A stretch of DNA of 64,000 nucleotides from JBDSKH01 sp050245915. GTDB taxonomy: Bacteria > Actinomycetota > Actinomycetes > Actinomycetales > Microbacteriaceae. Below the pieces are notes generated by a model. It was not told where the DNA came from, searched no databases, and saw nothing but the letters and a program-made list of their open reading frames with translations. Shown piece by piece: positions 24,108-31,811 of this stretch; position 1 is the first letter of the stretch; each line of letters begins with the position of its first letter. Where the stretch lies: the NCBI GenBank assembly GCA_050245915.1, contig JBFWWZ010000005.1, forward strand, positions 1 to 64,000, written 5' to 3'. The position numbers and the translations under genes were made by a program.

Positions 24108-24497
24108 ATGGCCACCACTCCCACCACCGTCGACGAGTACATCCTCGGCTATCCGGTGGAGGTGCGATCGATCCTGGAGCGTATCCGCGCGCTCATCCAC
24201 CGGCTGTCGTCGAAGCCGGTGCTCGAGCAGATCAAGTACGGGATGCCGGCGTTCGCGATCGAGGGCCGCCACACCATCTACGTGGCCGCCTGGAAGAAGC
24301 ACGTGGGCTTCTATGCGGTGCGCAAGGCGCCGTCCGCGCTGGAGCAGGAGCTCGCGGAGTACCGCAGCGACAAGGACACGGTGAAGTTCCCGTTCAAGAA
24401 GCCGGTGGACTGGGAGTTGGTGGAGCAGCTCGTCCAGTTCCTGCTCACGTCGGATGCCTACGCCGGGCCGGACCCCGAGGGCGACCCGCAGGCCTGA
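24108..24497 (+). CDS. DUF1801 (YdhG-like) domain protein
   Basis: A 129-residue small cytoplasmic protein. VDEYILGYPVEVRSILERIR, then IKYGMPAF and YVAAWKKHVGFYAV, match the DUF1801/YdhG family, some members of which were annotated as frataxin-like iron chaperones; the role is not established. ATG 24108 lies 6 bases after TAGGAT (24096-24101), suggesting leaderless transcription. It is transcribed away from the GntR gene across a 62-base gap. Confidence 0.85.
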   Translation: MATTPTTVDEYILGYPVEVRSILERIRALIHRLSSKPVLEQIKYGMPAFAIEGRHTIYVAAWKKHVGFYAVRKAPSALEQELAEYRSDKDTVKFPFKKPVDWELVEQLVQFLLTSDAYAGPDPEGDPQA

Positions 24498-24506
24498 TCC
24501 GCGACT

Positions 24507-24561
24507 CATCCGTCGCATCCTGCTGTTTCGGCACCCGTTCGGGCGCACTGTGCGACGGATG
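24507..24561. repeat. 11-bp inverted repeat with 33-base loop
   Basis: CATCCGTCGCA (24507-24517) and TGCGACGGATG (24551-24561) are perfect reverse complements. The repeat follows the DUF1801 stop by 10 bases and may end that transcript, although there is no T-run. The remainder of 24562-24647 shows no gene or structure that I can name. Confidence 0.45.
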
Positions 24562-24647
24562 CGCGTGCCCTCGCGCCCGCGGGATGTCGGTGGTGCGCCG
24601 CAGAATGGGAAAAGATCGCGACACGCCGAATCACTACATGTTGTGGA

Positions 24648-24677
24648 ATGACATCGGTGGAATTCCCGTTATATAGT
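24648..24677 (+). promoter_or_regulatory. Strong promoter of the small CxxC-peptide gene
   Basis: ATGACA (24648-24653), an 18-base spacer and TATAGT (24672-24677) make one of the best sigma-70-like promoters in the window, within unusually AT-rich sequence. Transcription would start near 24684, giving a leader of about 75 bases before the GGAGGGG ribosome site. Confidence 0.6.
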
Positions 24678-24759
24678 GAAGGACCACGCCAGAAGATTAA
24701 ACCTCTGGTTGAGACTTTCGACAGGCTTTTTCGGCTGTACCAAGATGGAGGGGATGCTC

Positions 24760-24840
24760 ATGAACGATTACGACAGCGTCGGAGACTACGCAGTTCCGGT
24801 CGACCCGATGGACGACCTGCAGTGCGAGAGCTGCCAGTAG
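24760..24840 (+). CDS. 26-residue acidic peptide ending in CxxC
   Basis: A small gene with everything needed for expression: a strong promoter (24648-24677), GGAGGGG six bases before ATG 24760, and a perfect 14-bp terminator hairpin 16 bases after its stop. The peptide begins MNDYDSVGDYAVPV, has a DPMDD segment and ends LQCESCQ. It holds six Asp, one Glu and no Lys or Arg, two Tyr, and Cys22/Cys25 as CxxC, one residue from the end. No signal peptide is seen. In-frame ATGs at 24745 and 24754 are less well placed relative to the ribosome site. The family is unknown to me; metal or redox binding through CxxC is speculation. Confidence 0.6.
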   Translation: MNDYDSVGDYAVPVDPMDDLQCESCQ

Positions 24841-24855
24841 ATCCACATACTTCGG

Positions 24856-24889
24856 GAAGCCCCGCGACCAGCGACGGTCGCGGGGCTTC
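24856..24889 (+). terminator. Intrinsic terminator after the CxxC-peptide gene
   Basis: GAAGCCCCGCGACC (24856-24869) and GGTCGCGGGGCTTC (24876-24889) form a perfect 14-bp stem with a six-base loop, followed by TCCCTTT. It isolates the small peptide gene from the dehydratase genes downstream. Confidence 0.85.
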
Positions 24890-24907
24890 TCCCTTTAACA
24901 TGGCAAC

Positions 24908-25354
24908 GTGCCCGTGAACCCCGACCTGCAGGGTCGCAGCTATCCGCCCACGCCCCCGTACCTGGTGGGCCGAGAGAAGGTGCGCGAGTTCGCCCGCGCG
25001 GTGCTCGCCACCAGCCCGCTGAACCTCGACCCCGACGCGGCGCGCGCCGCCGGGTACGCCGACGTGGTCGCCCCGCCGACCTTCGCGACCGTGATTCAGG
25101 ATGCGACGCTGCAGCAGCTGCTCTCCGACGAGGATGCCGGCGTCGACTTCAGCCGCGTCGTGCACGGCGACCAGCGGTTCACCTTCAGCCGCCCGATCGT
25201 GGCCGGCGACGAGCTGACCGCGACGATGACGGTGACGAGCGTGAAGACCCTCGGCGGCCACGCCATGGTGACGGCGGAGTCGAGCATCGCCGACGCGTCG
25301 GGCGCGCACGTGGTGACCGCCGCATCCACCCTGGTCGTTCGGGGCGACGAATGA
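24908..25354 (+). CDS. HadA-like MaoC-family dehydratase subunit
   Basis: A 148-residue hot-dog-fold protein of the FAS1-type MaoC N-terminal kind: PDLQGRSYPPTPPYLVGREK, DVVAPPTFATVIQDA and FSRVVHGDQRFTFSRPIVAG are typical of HadA/FAS1 dehydratase domains. It would pair with the HadB-like product of the next gene (ATGA overlap) to dehydrate 3-hydroxyacyl-ACP. The second protein carries the catalytic hydratase motif while this one stabilises the complex. Start GTG 24908; GTG 24914 is in frame. Confidence 0.87.
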   Translation: MPVNPDLQGRSYPPTPPYLVGREKVREFARAVLATSPLNLDPDAARAAGYADVVAPPTFATVIQDATLQQLLSDEDAGVDFSRVVHGDQRFTFSRPIVAGDELTATMTVTSVKTLGGHAMVTAESSIADASGAHVVTAASTLVVRGDE

Positions 25355-25752
25355 CCCTTCAGGTGGGCGACGTGGTCGCCGAGAAGACCTACCACCTGAC
25401 CCGCGACACACTGGTGCGGTATGCGGCGGCGAGCGGTGACTTCAACCCGATCCACTACCGCGACGATGTGGCCCAGTCGGTGGGGCTCCCCGGGGTGCTC
25501 GCGCACGGGATGCTGACCATGGGTCTCTCGGTTCAGCCGGTGGTCGAGTGGCTGGGCGGCGACAGCGGCAAGGTGACCGATTACCAGACCAAGTTCACGC
25601 GCCCGGTGCCGGTGGATGCCGCGGCCGGCGCCGACGTCACCGTCGTCGCGAAGGTGGGCGCCATCGACGACGAGGGCACGCGCATCGACCTGACTGTCAC
25701 GTTCGCGGATCAGACCGTGCTCGGCAAGGCGCAGGTCCGCGTCACTCCGTGA
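25351..25752 (+). CDS. HadB-like MaoC-family 3-hydroxyacyl dehydratase
   Basis: A 133-residue MaoC hot-dog protein with the hydratase-2 catalytic motif YAAASGDFNPIHYRDDVAQS (Asp and His) followed by GVLAHGMLTMGL. It catalyses the dehydration half of the fatty acid elongation cycle, probably as a heterodimer with the upstream HadA-like protein, with which it overlaps by four bases. Its stop overlaps the murB start, making a three-gene operon. The hadA-hadB-murB neighbourhood is a recurring actinobacterial arrangement. Confidence 0.88.
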   Translation: MTLQVGDVVAEKTYHLTRDTLVRYAAASGDFNPIHYRDDVAQSVGLPGVLAHGMLTMGLSVQPVVEWLGGDSGKVTDYQTKFTRPVPVDAAAGADVTVVAKVGAIDDEGTRIDLTVTFADQTVLGKAQVRVTP

Positions 25753-26828
25753 ACTTCTCCGACCTCACCACTCTTCGCGTCGGCGGCCCGGCCGGAACGC
25801 TCGTCGAGGCGACGACGCGCGAGCAGGTCGTCGAGGCGGCCCTGAGATTCTGGTCGGAACCAGAGGACTGGCTGATCCTCGGCGGCGGCTCCAACCTGGT
25901 GGTGGCCGACGAGGGGTTTGCCGGCAATGTGCTGCGCGTCGCGAATCGCGGCATCGAGCGCGCCACCGACGGGATGCCGCGGTTGCGGGTCGAGGCAGGT
26001 GAGCCGTGGGATGCGGTGGTCGCCTTCGCCGTCGGGCAGGGCCTGGCGGGCATCGAGGCGCTGAGCGGGATCCCGGGGACGGCGGGCGCGGGCCCGATCC
26101 AGAACATCGGGGCGTACGGGCAGCAGCTGAGCGACACACTCCTCGCGGTCGATTTCCTCGACGTCGAGTCGGGCGAGGTGGTGACGCTGCCGGCGTCGGA
26201 GCTGGACCTCGGCTACCGCACGAGTGCCCTGAAGCGCGGACGCCTCGGCGTGGTGCTGAGCATCGAACTCGCCCTGCTCGACGGTTCCGGCCTCTCGGCT
26301 CCGGTCGCGTATTCGCAGCTCGCGTCGGCGCTGGGGGTGGAGCTCGGGGCGCGCGTGCCGCTTCAGGCGGCCCGCGACGCGGTGCTGGCGCTCCGCTCGA
26401 GCAAGGGGATGGTGTGGGATCCCGCGGACCCGGATTCGGTGAGCGCGGGGTCGTTCTTCACCAACCCGATCGTGTCGGAGGCGTTCGCCCGGACGCTGCC
26501 GGCTGATGCGCCCCGCTTTCCGACGGAGCCGGAGCCGGAGGATCGGGTGCTTCCGCTGGGGTCGCAGATCCCCCCGCCGCCGTCGGGCGGGGCGGATGTG
26601 AAGCTGAGTGCGGCCTGGTTGATCGAGCGGGCGGGCATCGCCCGCGGGTTCTCGTTGCCGGGCTCGGGTGCCGCGATCTCGTCGAAGCACACGCTGGCGA
26701 TCGTGAACCGGGGTGGGGCGACCGCGGCCGATGTGGTGCAGCTGGCCCGGTTCGTGCAGACCCGGGTGGAGTCGGAGTTCGGGGTGCGACTGCAGAACGA
26801 GCCGGTGCTGGTGGGGGTCGAGCTCTAG
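25749..26828 (+). CDS. murB: UDP-N-acetylmuramate dehydrogenase
   Basis: A 359-residue FAD enzyme that reduces UDP-GlcNAc-enolpyruvate to UDP-MurNAc with NADPH, an essential cytoplasmic step of peptidoglycan synthesis. Motifs are LTTLRVGGPA, LILGGGSNLVVAD, the FAD-binding GIPGTAGAGPIQNIGAYGQQ, the catalytic-serine segment SAGSFFTNP, and a C-terminal ISSKHTLAIVNRGGATAADV. Lengths of insertions fit the type I enzyme. GTG 25749 overlaps the upstream TGA (GTGA), so translation is coupled to the HadB-like gene. Confidence 0.95.
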   Translation: MNFSDLTTLRVGGPAGTLVEATTREQVVEAALRFWSEPEDWLILGGGSNLVVADEGFAGNVLRVANRGIERATDGMPRLRVEAGEPWDAVVAFAVGQGLAGIEALSGIPGTAGAGPIQNIGAYGQQLSDTLLAVDFLDVESGEVVTLPASELDLGYRTSALKRGRLGVVLSIELALLDGSGLSAPVAYSQLASALGVELGARVPLQAARDAVLALRSSKGMVWDPADPDSVSAGSFFTNPIVSEAFARTLPADAPRFPTEPEPEDRVLPLGSQIPPPPSGGADVKLSAAWLIERAGIARGFSLPGSGAAISSKHTLAIVNRGGATAADVVQLARFVQTRVESEFGVRLQNEPVLVGVEL

Positions 26829-26857
26829 GGAGCGGGCGCCCGGGCGCACCACCTGCC

Positions 26858-26871
26858 GTTCAACTTTGAAC
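26858..26871. promoter_or_regulatory. PadR operator, copy 1 (GTTCAA-CT-TTGAAC)
   Basis: A 14-base dyad with 6-bp arms just upstream of TACCCT (26878-26883), the -10 of the PadR gene. The same half-site GTTCAA/TTGAAC is used in the larger dyad at 27559-27590 before the ABC transporter genes, indicating autoregulation. Confidence 0.65.
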
Positions 26872-26889
26872 ACGGCGTACCCTGATGAC

Positions 26890-27552
26890 ATGTCCGCGCT
26901 CACCACCCGCATGCTGGTGCTCGGCGCGGTGCAGATCTTCGGGCCGGTGAACGGCTACCAGTTGCGGCGCGAGCTGCTGAGCTGGGAGGTGGAGCGCTGG
27001 GCGCACGTGAACCCCGGCTCCATCTATTCGATGCTCACGACGCTCGAGAAGCAGGGGGCGATCGCCCGCCACGATGTCGAGCTGGAGGGGGCGCGCCCGG
27101 TCGCGGTCTACACGGTCACGCCCGACGGCTCGGCGGAGTTCGAGCGGATGGTGTTCGACGCGATCGCGACGGTCCCGGATTCGGGTGACGCCCTGCCGAT
27201 GCGCGTGGCGATGAACTTCGGTGCGACGCTGAGCCGCGCGCAGTTCCTGGATGCGGTCGCCGAGCGCATCCGGCTGTTCTGGGCCGGGGTGGAGGAGTTC
27301 GACGCCAAGCTGGACGCGCTGCGCGAGCCGCTCCCGGTGCCGCCGCACGTGCTGAGCGAGTTGCGCCTCGAGCTCGCGCTGATGCGCGCGCAACTCGATT
27401 GGCTGATCGAGTTGCAGGGCGAGGTCCGCGACGGCGGTCTGGTGTTCCGCGGTGAGGGGGAGCACGCCTGGATGCCTCCCGCGGACGATCCGGGCTGGCG
27501 CATGGCGGAGGAGCGCGCCCGGTATCAAGCGGCGATCGACGCCACATCTTGA
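26890..27552 (+). CDS. PadR family transcriptional regulator
   Basis: A 220-residue repressor. The N-terminal winged helix is of PadR type (MLVLGAVQIFGPVNGYQLRR, then NPGSIYSMLTTLEKQGAIAR, YTVTPDGSAEFERM), with a long helical C-terminal dimerisation domain. PadR proteins such as LmrR and LadR bind drugs and repress ABC or MFS exporters. ATG 26890 lies 6 bases after TACCCT, so a leaderless message is likely. Palindromes at its own promoter and in front of the DrrA-like gene show its probable targets. Confidence 0.9.
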   Translation: MSALTTRMLVLGAVQIFGPVNGYQLRRELLSWEVERWAHVNPGSIYSMLTTLEKQGAIARHDVELEGARPVAVYTVTPDGSAEFERMVFDAIATVPDSGDALPMRVAMNFGATLSRAQFLDAVAERIRLFWAGVEEFDAKLDALREPLPVPPHVLSELRLELALMRAQLDWLIELQGEVRDGGLVFRGEGEHAWMPPADDPGWRMAEERARYQAAIDATS

Positions 27553-27590
27553 CACCAGTTGTTCAAACTTGAATAATCAAGTTTGAACAA
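27549..27590 (+). promoter_or_regulatory. Promoter of drug-efflux ABC operon with 14-bp PadR palindrome
   Basis: TTGACA (27549-27554) and AATAAT (27572-27577) have a 17-base spacer. TTGTTCAAACTTGA (27559-27572) and TCAAGTTTGAACAA (27577-27590) are perfect reverse complements around ATAA, covering the spacer, the -10 and the probable start of transcription. A bound PadR dimer would exclude polymerase. Confidence 0.72.
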
Positions 27591-27599
27591 GGAGGCAGG

Positions 27600-28562
27600 A
27601 TGATCCACGCCCGCGGACTCGCGCGCAGTTTCACCACCCGCAAAGGCCGGGTGAAGACCGAGGTCACGGCGGTCGCCGGGGTCGACCTCGACGTCGAGGC
27701 GGGCGAGATCGTCGGCTTCCTGGGCCCGAACGGTGCAGGCAAGACCACGACCCTGCGCATGCTGACGACGCTGCTCACGCCGACCGCCGGCTCTGCCACC
27801 GTGGCCGGGTTCGATGTCGCCACCCAGGCGGCTCAGGTGCGCCGCAGCATCGGGTACGTCTCCCAGATGGGCTCGACCCTTCCCGAGGCGCTCGCCGGCG
27901 AGGAGGTCGTCGACCACGGCCGGCTCTACGGCATCTCGAAGGCTCAGGCCGAGAAGCGCGGCCGCGAGCTGTTCGAGCAGCTCGACCTCGACGGACTCTG
28001 GAGCCGCAAGCCGGGCGCGATGAGCGGCGGCCAGCGCCGCCGGCTCGACATCGCGATGGGCCTGGTGCACGATCCGACGCTGATCTTCCTCGACGAGCCG
28101 ACCACGGGTCTCGACCCTCAGGCGCGTGCCAACCTCTGGGAGCACATCTCGGCGCTCCGCACCGAGCGGGGTGCGACGATCTTCCTCACCACCCACTATC
28201 TGGACGAGGCGGACGCGCTCTGCGATCGCATCCTGGTCATCGACCACGGGCGGATCGTGGCGAGTGACACCCCCGAGGCGCTGAAGCAGTCGGTTTCGGG
28301 GGACCTGGTCGAGCTGGTGCTCGTCGACCCGTCCACCGTGGCTCGAGCCGCCGACGCCCTGAGCGCCCTCGGCGGGACGGCGGCGGTCGACGGCCTCACC
28401 GTCAGCATGCGCGTGCCGCATGCCGGGCGCGAGCTGGCGGGCCTGCTGCGCGCCCTCGACAAAGACGACATCGCCCTCGACTCGATCGAGGTGCGTCGCC
28501 CCACCCTCGACGACGTGTTCCTGACCGTGACCGGCCGCTCACTGCGAGAGGAAGCAGCATGA
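27600..28562 (+). CDS. DrrA-like ABC transporter ATP-binding protein
   Basis: A 320-residue ABC ATPase of the daunorubicin-resistance type: Walker A GPNGAGKTT (42-50), signature MSGGQRRRLD (141-150), Walker B LIFLDEPTTGLD (161-172), and a C-terminal extension of DrrA type ending RPTLDDVFLTVTGRSL. It powers the ABC-2 permease encoded next (ATGA overlap) to export hydrophobic drugs. GGAGGCAGG precedes ATG 27600. Expression should be repressed by the upstream PadR protein through the palindrome at 27559-27590. Confidence 0.92.
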   Translation: MIHARGLARSFTTRKGRVKTEVTAVAGVDLDVEAGEIVGFLGPNGAGKTTTLRMLTTLLTPTAGSATVAGFDVATQAAQVRRSIGYVSQMGSTLPEALAGEEVVDHGRLYGISKAQAEKRGRELFEQLDLDGLWSRKPGAMSGGQRRRLDIAMGLVHDPTLIFLDEPTTGLDPQARANLWEHISALRTERGATIFLTTHYLDEADALCDRILVIDHGRIVASDTPEALKQSVSGDLVELVLVDPSTVARAADALSALGGTAAVDGLTVSMRVPHAGRELAGLLRALDKDDIALDSIEVRRPTLDDVFLTVTGRSLREEAA

Positions 28563-29311
28563 ACTTCGCCCGCGAGACCTGGATCGTGTTCTGGCGCCAG
28601 CTGCGGATCGCGCTGCGCAACCCCGCCTGGGTGATCATCGGGCTCGCCCAGCCGATCCTGTACCTGAGCCTGTTCGGCCCGCTGCTCGAGCCGCTCGCCG
28701 GCACCTTCGGCGCCGACAACGCGTACACCGTGTTCGTGCCCGGCCTGCTCGTGCAGCTCGGGATCTTCGGCGCGCTGTTCGCCGGGTTCGGGCTGGTCGC
28801 CGAATGGCGGGCCGGCGTGATCGAGGCCGAGCGCGTCACCCCGGCGAGCCGCACCGCGCTGCTGCTCGGCCGCATCCTGCGCGACGTGCTGCAGCTGCTG
28901 GTGCAGGGCATCGTGCTCATCGCGCTGGGCTACGCGTTCGGCCTGCGCGCCTCGGTGACCGGGATGCTGTACGGGCTGGTCCTGACCCTGCTGCTGGGCG
29001 CGTCGTGCGCCGCGGCCTCGAACGCGCTCGCCCTGGTGACGAAGAGCGAGGACGTGATGGCGCCGCTGATCAACTCGATCGCGCTGCCGATCCTGCTGCT
29101 CTCCGGCATCCTGCTGCCCATGACCCTCGCGCCGCAGTGGCTGCAGACCGTGAGCGACTTCGTGCCGATCAAGCACATCGTCGACGCGATCCGCGCCGCC
29201 TTCGTGGGCGACTTCGGCGAGCCGATCCTCTGGGGGTCGGTCTGGGCGGTGGTGATCTTCGTGGTCTTCATGATCATCGGCACGCGCACCTTCCGGAAGG
29301 AGAACGCCTAA
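28559..29311 (+). CDS. DrrB-like ABC-2 type permease
   Basis: A 250-residue membrane protein with six hydrophobic helices, starting FARETWIVFWRQLRIALRNP and carrying the ABC-2 segment LSGILLPMTLAPQWLQTVSD followed by IKHIVDAIRAAFVGD. It is the membrane half of the DrrAB-type exporter with the preceding ATPase, whose stop its start overlaps. Substrate is unknown; a lipophilic antibiotic or dye is usual for the family. Confidence 0.9.
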   Translation: MNFARETWIVFWRQLRIALRNPAWVIIGLAQPILYLSLFGPLLEPLAGTFGADNAYTVFVPGLLVQLGIFGALFAGFGLVAEWRAGVIEAERVTPASRTALLLGRILRDVLQLLVQGIVLIALGYAFGLRASVTGMLYGLVLTLLLGASCAAASNALALVTKSEDVMAPLINSIALPILLLSGILLPMTLAPQWLQTVSDFVPIKHIVDAIRAAFVGDFGEPILWGSVWAVVIFVVFMIIGTRTFRKENA

Positions 29312-29323
29312 TACGCTGACGGC

Positions 29324-30220
29324 ATGAGTGCCATCGTCGTCCTGGGCAGCGCGAACATGGATCTGGTGGTGCGGCAGCCGCGGCTGCCCCACCCCGGCGA
29401 GACGATGTTCGGGTCGTCGTTCGCGACGATCCCCGGCGGCAAGGGGCTCAACCAGGCGGTCGCGGCGGCACGCGCCGGAGGCGATGTCGGGTTCCTCGGG
29501 GCGATCGGACGGGACGGTTTCGGCGAGGCCCTGCGCCGCTGCCTCGAGCAGGACGGGATCGACACCTCCGGGGTGCGCGAGGTCGATGACCCGACCGGCA
29601 CCGCGCACATCTCGGTGCTCGACGGCGGCGAGAACGCGATCGTGGTCGTCTCGGGTGCGAATGCGGCGATCACCGCGCTGGACGACGGTTCGCGGCGCGA
29701 GATCGAGAAGGCCCGATACCTGGTCGCCCAGTTCGAGCGCCCGATCGAGCTGATCGGCGAGGCGTTCGTGGTGGCGCGCGGGCTCGGCATCACGACAGTG
29801 CTGACGCCGGCGCCGGTGCAGAAGGTCGACGAGGCGCTGCTGCAGCTGACCGACATCCTCATCCCGAACGCGCAGGAGGCGTGCGAGCTCGCCGGGATCT
29901 CCGACGAGACCGAGGCGGCGGCGAGGCTCAGCGGGATCACCGACGGGCTGATCGTCATGACCCGCGGCTCCCGCGGCGCGCTGGTCGCGCGGGGCGGGAA
30001 GGTCGAGCTGGAGGTGCCTCCGCGCACGGTCGAGCCGGTCGACACGACGGCGGCGGGGGACACGTTCGCCGGGACCCTGGTGGCGTTCCTCGCCGAGGGT
30101 GCGCCGCTGGAGGACGCACTGCGGGCGGCGACCGTCGCCGCATCCATCTCGGTAACCCGGCCGGGCGCCTCGACGTCGATGCCGACCCGTGCCGAGATCG
30201 ACGAAGTGCTGGCGGGTTAG
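29324..30220 (+). CDS. rbsK: PfkB family carbohydrate kinase, probable ribokinase
   Basis: A 298-residue kinase that phosphorylates ribose or a related sugar with ATP. It begins VVLGSANMDLVVRQPRLPHP, has the PfkB signature 1 IPGGKGLNQAVAAARAGGDV, and signature 2 with the catalytic Asp in VDTTAAGDTFAGTLV. These features match ribokinase closely. ATG 29324 is 6 bases after TACGCT (29312-29317), so it probably has its own promoter and is not part of the ABC operon. It could use ribose released by the nucleoside cluster. Its 3' end overlaps the convergent lysE gene by four bases. Confidence 0.85.
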   Translation: MSAIVVLGSANMDLVVRQPRLPHPGETMFGSSFATIPGGKGLNQAVAAARAGGDVGFLGAIGRDGFGEALRRCLEQDGIDTSGVREVDDPTGTAHISVLDGGENAIVVVSGANAAITALDDGSRREIEKARYLVAQFERPIELIGEAFVVARGLGITTVLTPAPVQKVDEALLQLTDILIPNAQEACELAGISDETEAAARLSGITDGLIVMTRGSRGALVARGGKVELEVPPRTVEPVDTTAAGDTFAGTLVAFLAEGAPLEDALRAATVAASISVTRPGASTSMPTRAEIDEVLAG

Positions 30221-30837
30221 AAGGCCCCCACCACGAGCGAGACGGCGATCGCGAACATCACCACGGCGATCAGACCGTCCAGGATGCGCCACGCCAGCGG
30301 GCGGGCGAACACCGGTGCCAGCAGCCGGGCCCCCAGCCCGAGAGCCGTGAACCACAGGATGCTGGCGACCCCGGCACCCGCGCCGAACCACCAGCGGTCG
30401 GCGCCGTGGGTGCTGGCGATCGAGCCGAGCAGCACCACCGTGTCGAGGTAGACATGCGGGTTCAGCCAGGTGAGTGCCAGCGCCGTGGTGACGACGACGG
30501 CGAGGCCGCTGCGCTTCGGGGTGTCGTCGGCGGCCAGGGTCTGGGTGGGGCGGAGGGCCCGGCGCGCGGCGAGGATCGCGTAGACCAGCAGGAACGCCGC
30601 CCCCGCGAACCGGACCACGAGCACCAGCCACGGCACCGCGTCGAAGATCAGCCCCGCGCCGCCCACGCCGAGCGAGATCAGCACCAGGTCGCTCAGCGCG
30701 CAGATCAGGATGACCGCGACGACGTGTTCGCGGCGCAGGCCCTGCCGCAGCACGTAGGCGTTCTGCGCTCCGATCGCGACGATGAGCGACAGGCCGAGGC
30801 CGAGGCCGGCGAGTGCGGCGAGCAGGGGAGCGGGCAT
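30217..30837 (-). CDS. LysE/ArgO family amino acid exporter
   Basis: A 206-residue membrane protein with about six helices. The N-terminal GLGLGLSLIVAIGAQNAYVL and the next LRREHVVAVILICALSDLVL are signatures of LysE/ArgO, which export lysine and arginine; TWLNPHVYLDTVVLLGSI is the conserved central helix. ATG 30837 is 6 bases after TAGCGT on the minus strand. It is divergent from a LysG/ArgP-type LysR regulator, the classical pair in Corynebacterium in which LysG activates lysE at high intracellular lysine. Confidence 0.92.
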   Translation of the reverse strand: MPAPLLAALAGLGLGLSLIVAIGAQNAYVLRQGLRREHVVAVILICALSDLVLISLGVGGAGLIFDAVPWLVLVVRFAGAAFLLVYAILAARRALRPTQTLAADDTPKRSGLAVVVTTALALTWLNPHVYLDTVVLLGSIASTHGADRWWFGAGAGVASILWFTALGLGARLLAPVFARPLAWRILDGLIAVVMFAIAVSLVVGAF

Positions 30838-30905
30838 GCTGTCACGCTACGCATTCAGGCACATGAAACACAGCTACGGATTCTCATGCACCATTAGAAT
30901 CACTG

Positions 30906-31784
30906 ATGATGAGATTCGACCGCGAGCAGCTCGAGACACTCGCCGCCGTCGTCGACGCCGGCACCTTCGACGCCGCTGCGCGCGTGCTCAGTGTCACCCC
31001 GTCCGCGATCAGCCAGCGGGTGAAGGCCTTCGAGCGGGAACTCGGCCGCGTGCTCGTCGTGCGGTCCAAGCCCGTGCGGGCCACCGCATCCGGAGCCGCC
31101 CTGATCCGGCTGGCGCGCCAGCTCGCCCTGCTCGAGCACGACGCCGTGGAGGCCCTCGGCGAATCGGGCGAAGGCCGTGTGACGGTGCCGATCGCGGTGA
31201 ACGCCGACTCCATGGCCACCTGGATACTGCCCGCCCTCGCGCGGGCGGCCGAACGCCTGCCTGTGGTCCTCGACCTGCATCGCGAGGATCAGGACCACAC
31301 CGCAGCGCTCCTCGGTGACGGCACCGTCATGGCTGCCGTCACCTCCCAGTCGCAGGCCGTGCCCGGATGCACCGTCACGCGTCTGGGTCGCATCCGGTAC
31401 CGCCCTGCGGCGACGCGGGCGTTCGCCGCGCGCTGGTTCCCGGACGGCGTCACCGCCGACGCGCTCGCCGTCGCCCCGGTGGTCGACTTCGACCGCAGCG
31501 ACGAACTGCAGACCCGGTACCTGCGGTCGGTCTCGCGGCGCCGGCTGGAGCCGCCGCGGCACTACGTTCCGGCCTCGGCCGACTTCGCGGACGCGCTTGC
31601 CCTCGGGCTGGGGTGGGGGATGCTCCCCGACTCCCAGCGCGCGGCACGACCCGGCGTCGTCGATCTCGCTCCCGGCGACGCTATCGACGTGCCGCTCTAC
31701 TGGCAGCAGTGGAACCTGAGGTCCCCCCTGCTCGACGCGATCGCGGCGGACGTGCTGTCGGAGGCGCGCAGCTCCCTCAGCTAG
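30906..31784 (+). CDS. LysG/ArgP-type LysR family transcriptional activator
   Basis: A 292-residue LysR regulator. The N-terminal HTH (LETLAAVVDAGTFDAAARVL, then SVTPSAISQRVKAFERELGR) is followed by a substrate-binding domain of ArgP/IciA/LysG type (VNADSMATWILPALARAAER). These proteins sense lysine or arginine and switch on the divergent exporter gene. The two tandem ATGs (30906, 30909) follow TAGAAT (30895-30900), 5 or 8 bases away. The 68-base gap to lysE would hold the binding site; ATGAAACACAGCTACGG within it is AT-rich. Confidence 0.9.
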   Translation: MMRFDREQLETLAAVVDAGTFDAAARVLSVTPSAISQRVKAFERELGRVLVVRSKPVRATASGAALIRLARQLALLEHDAVEALGESGEGRVTVPIAVNADSMATWILPALARAAERLPVVLDLHREDQDHTAALLGDGTVMAAVTSQSQAVPGCTVTRLGRIRYRPAATRAFAARWFPDGVTADALAVAPVVDFDRSDELQTRYLRSVSRRRLEPPRHYVPASADFADALALGLGWGMLPDSQRAARPGVVDLAPGDAIDVPLYWQQWNLRSPLLDAIAADVLSEARSSLS

Positions 31785-31811
31785 CTGCGCACCCCGACAG
31801 GCTGCCCTGAC

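Noticed and set aside
24648..24917. An 89-codon frame overlapping the small CxxC-peptide gene
   Set aside because: It begins inside the promoter, spans the terminator and has no ribosome site. The 26-codon gene in another frame has proper signals.
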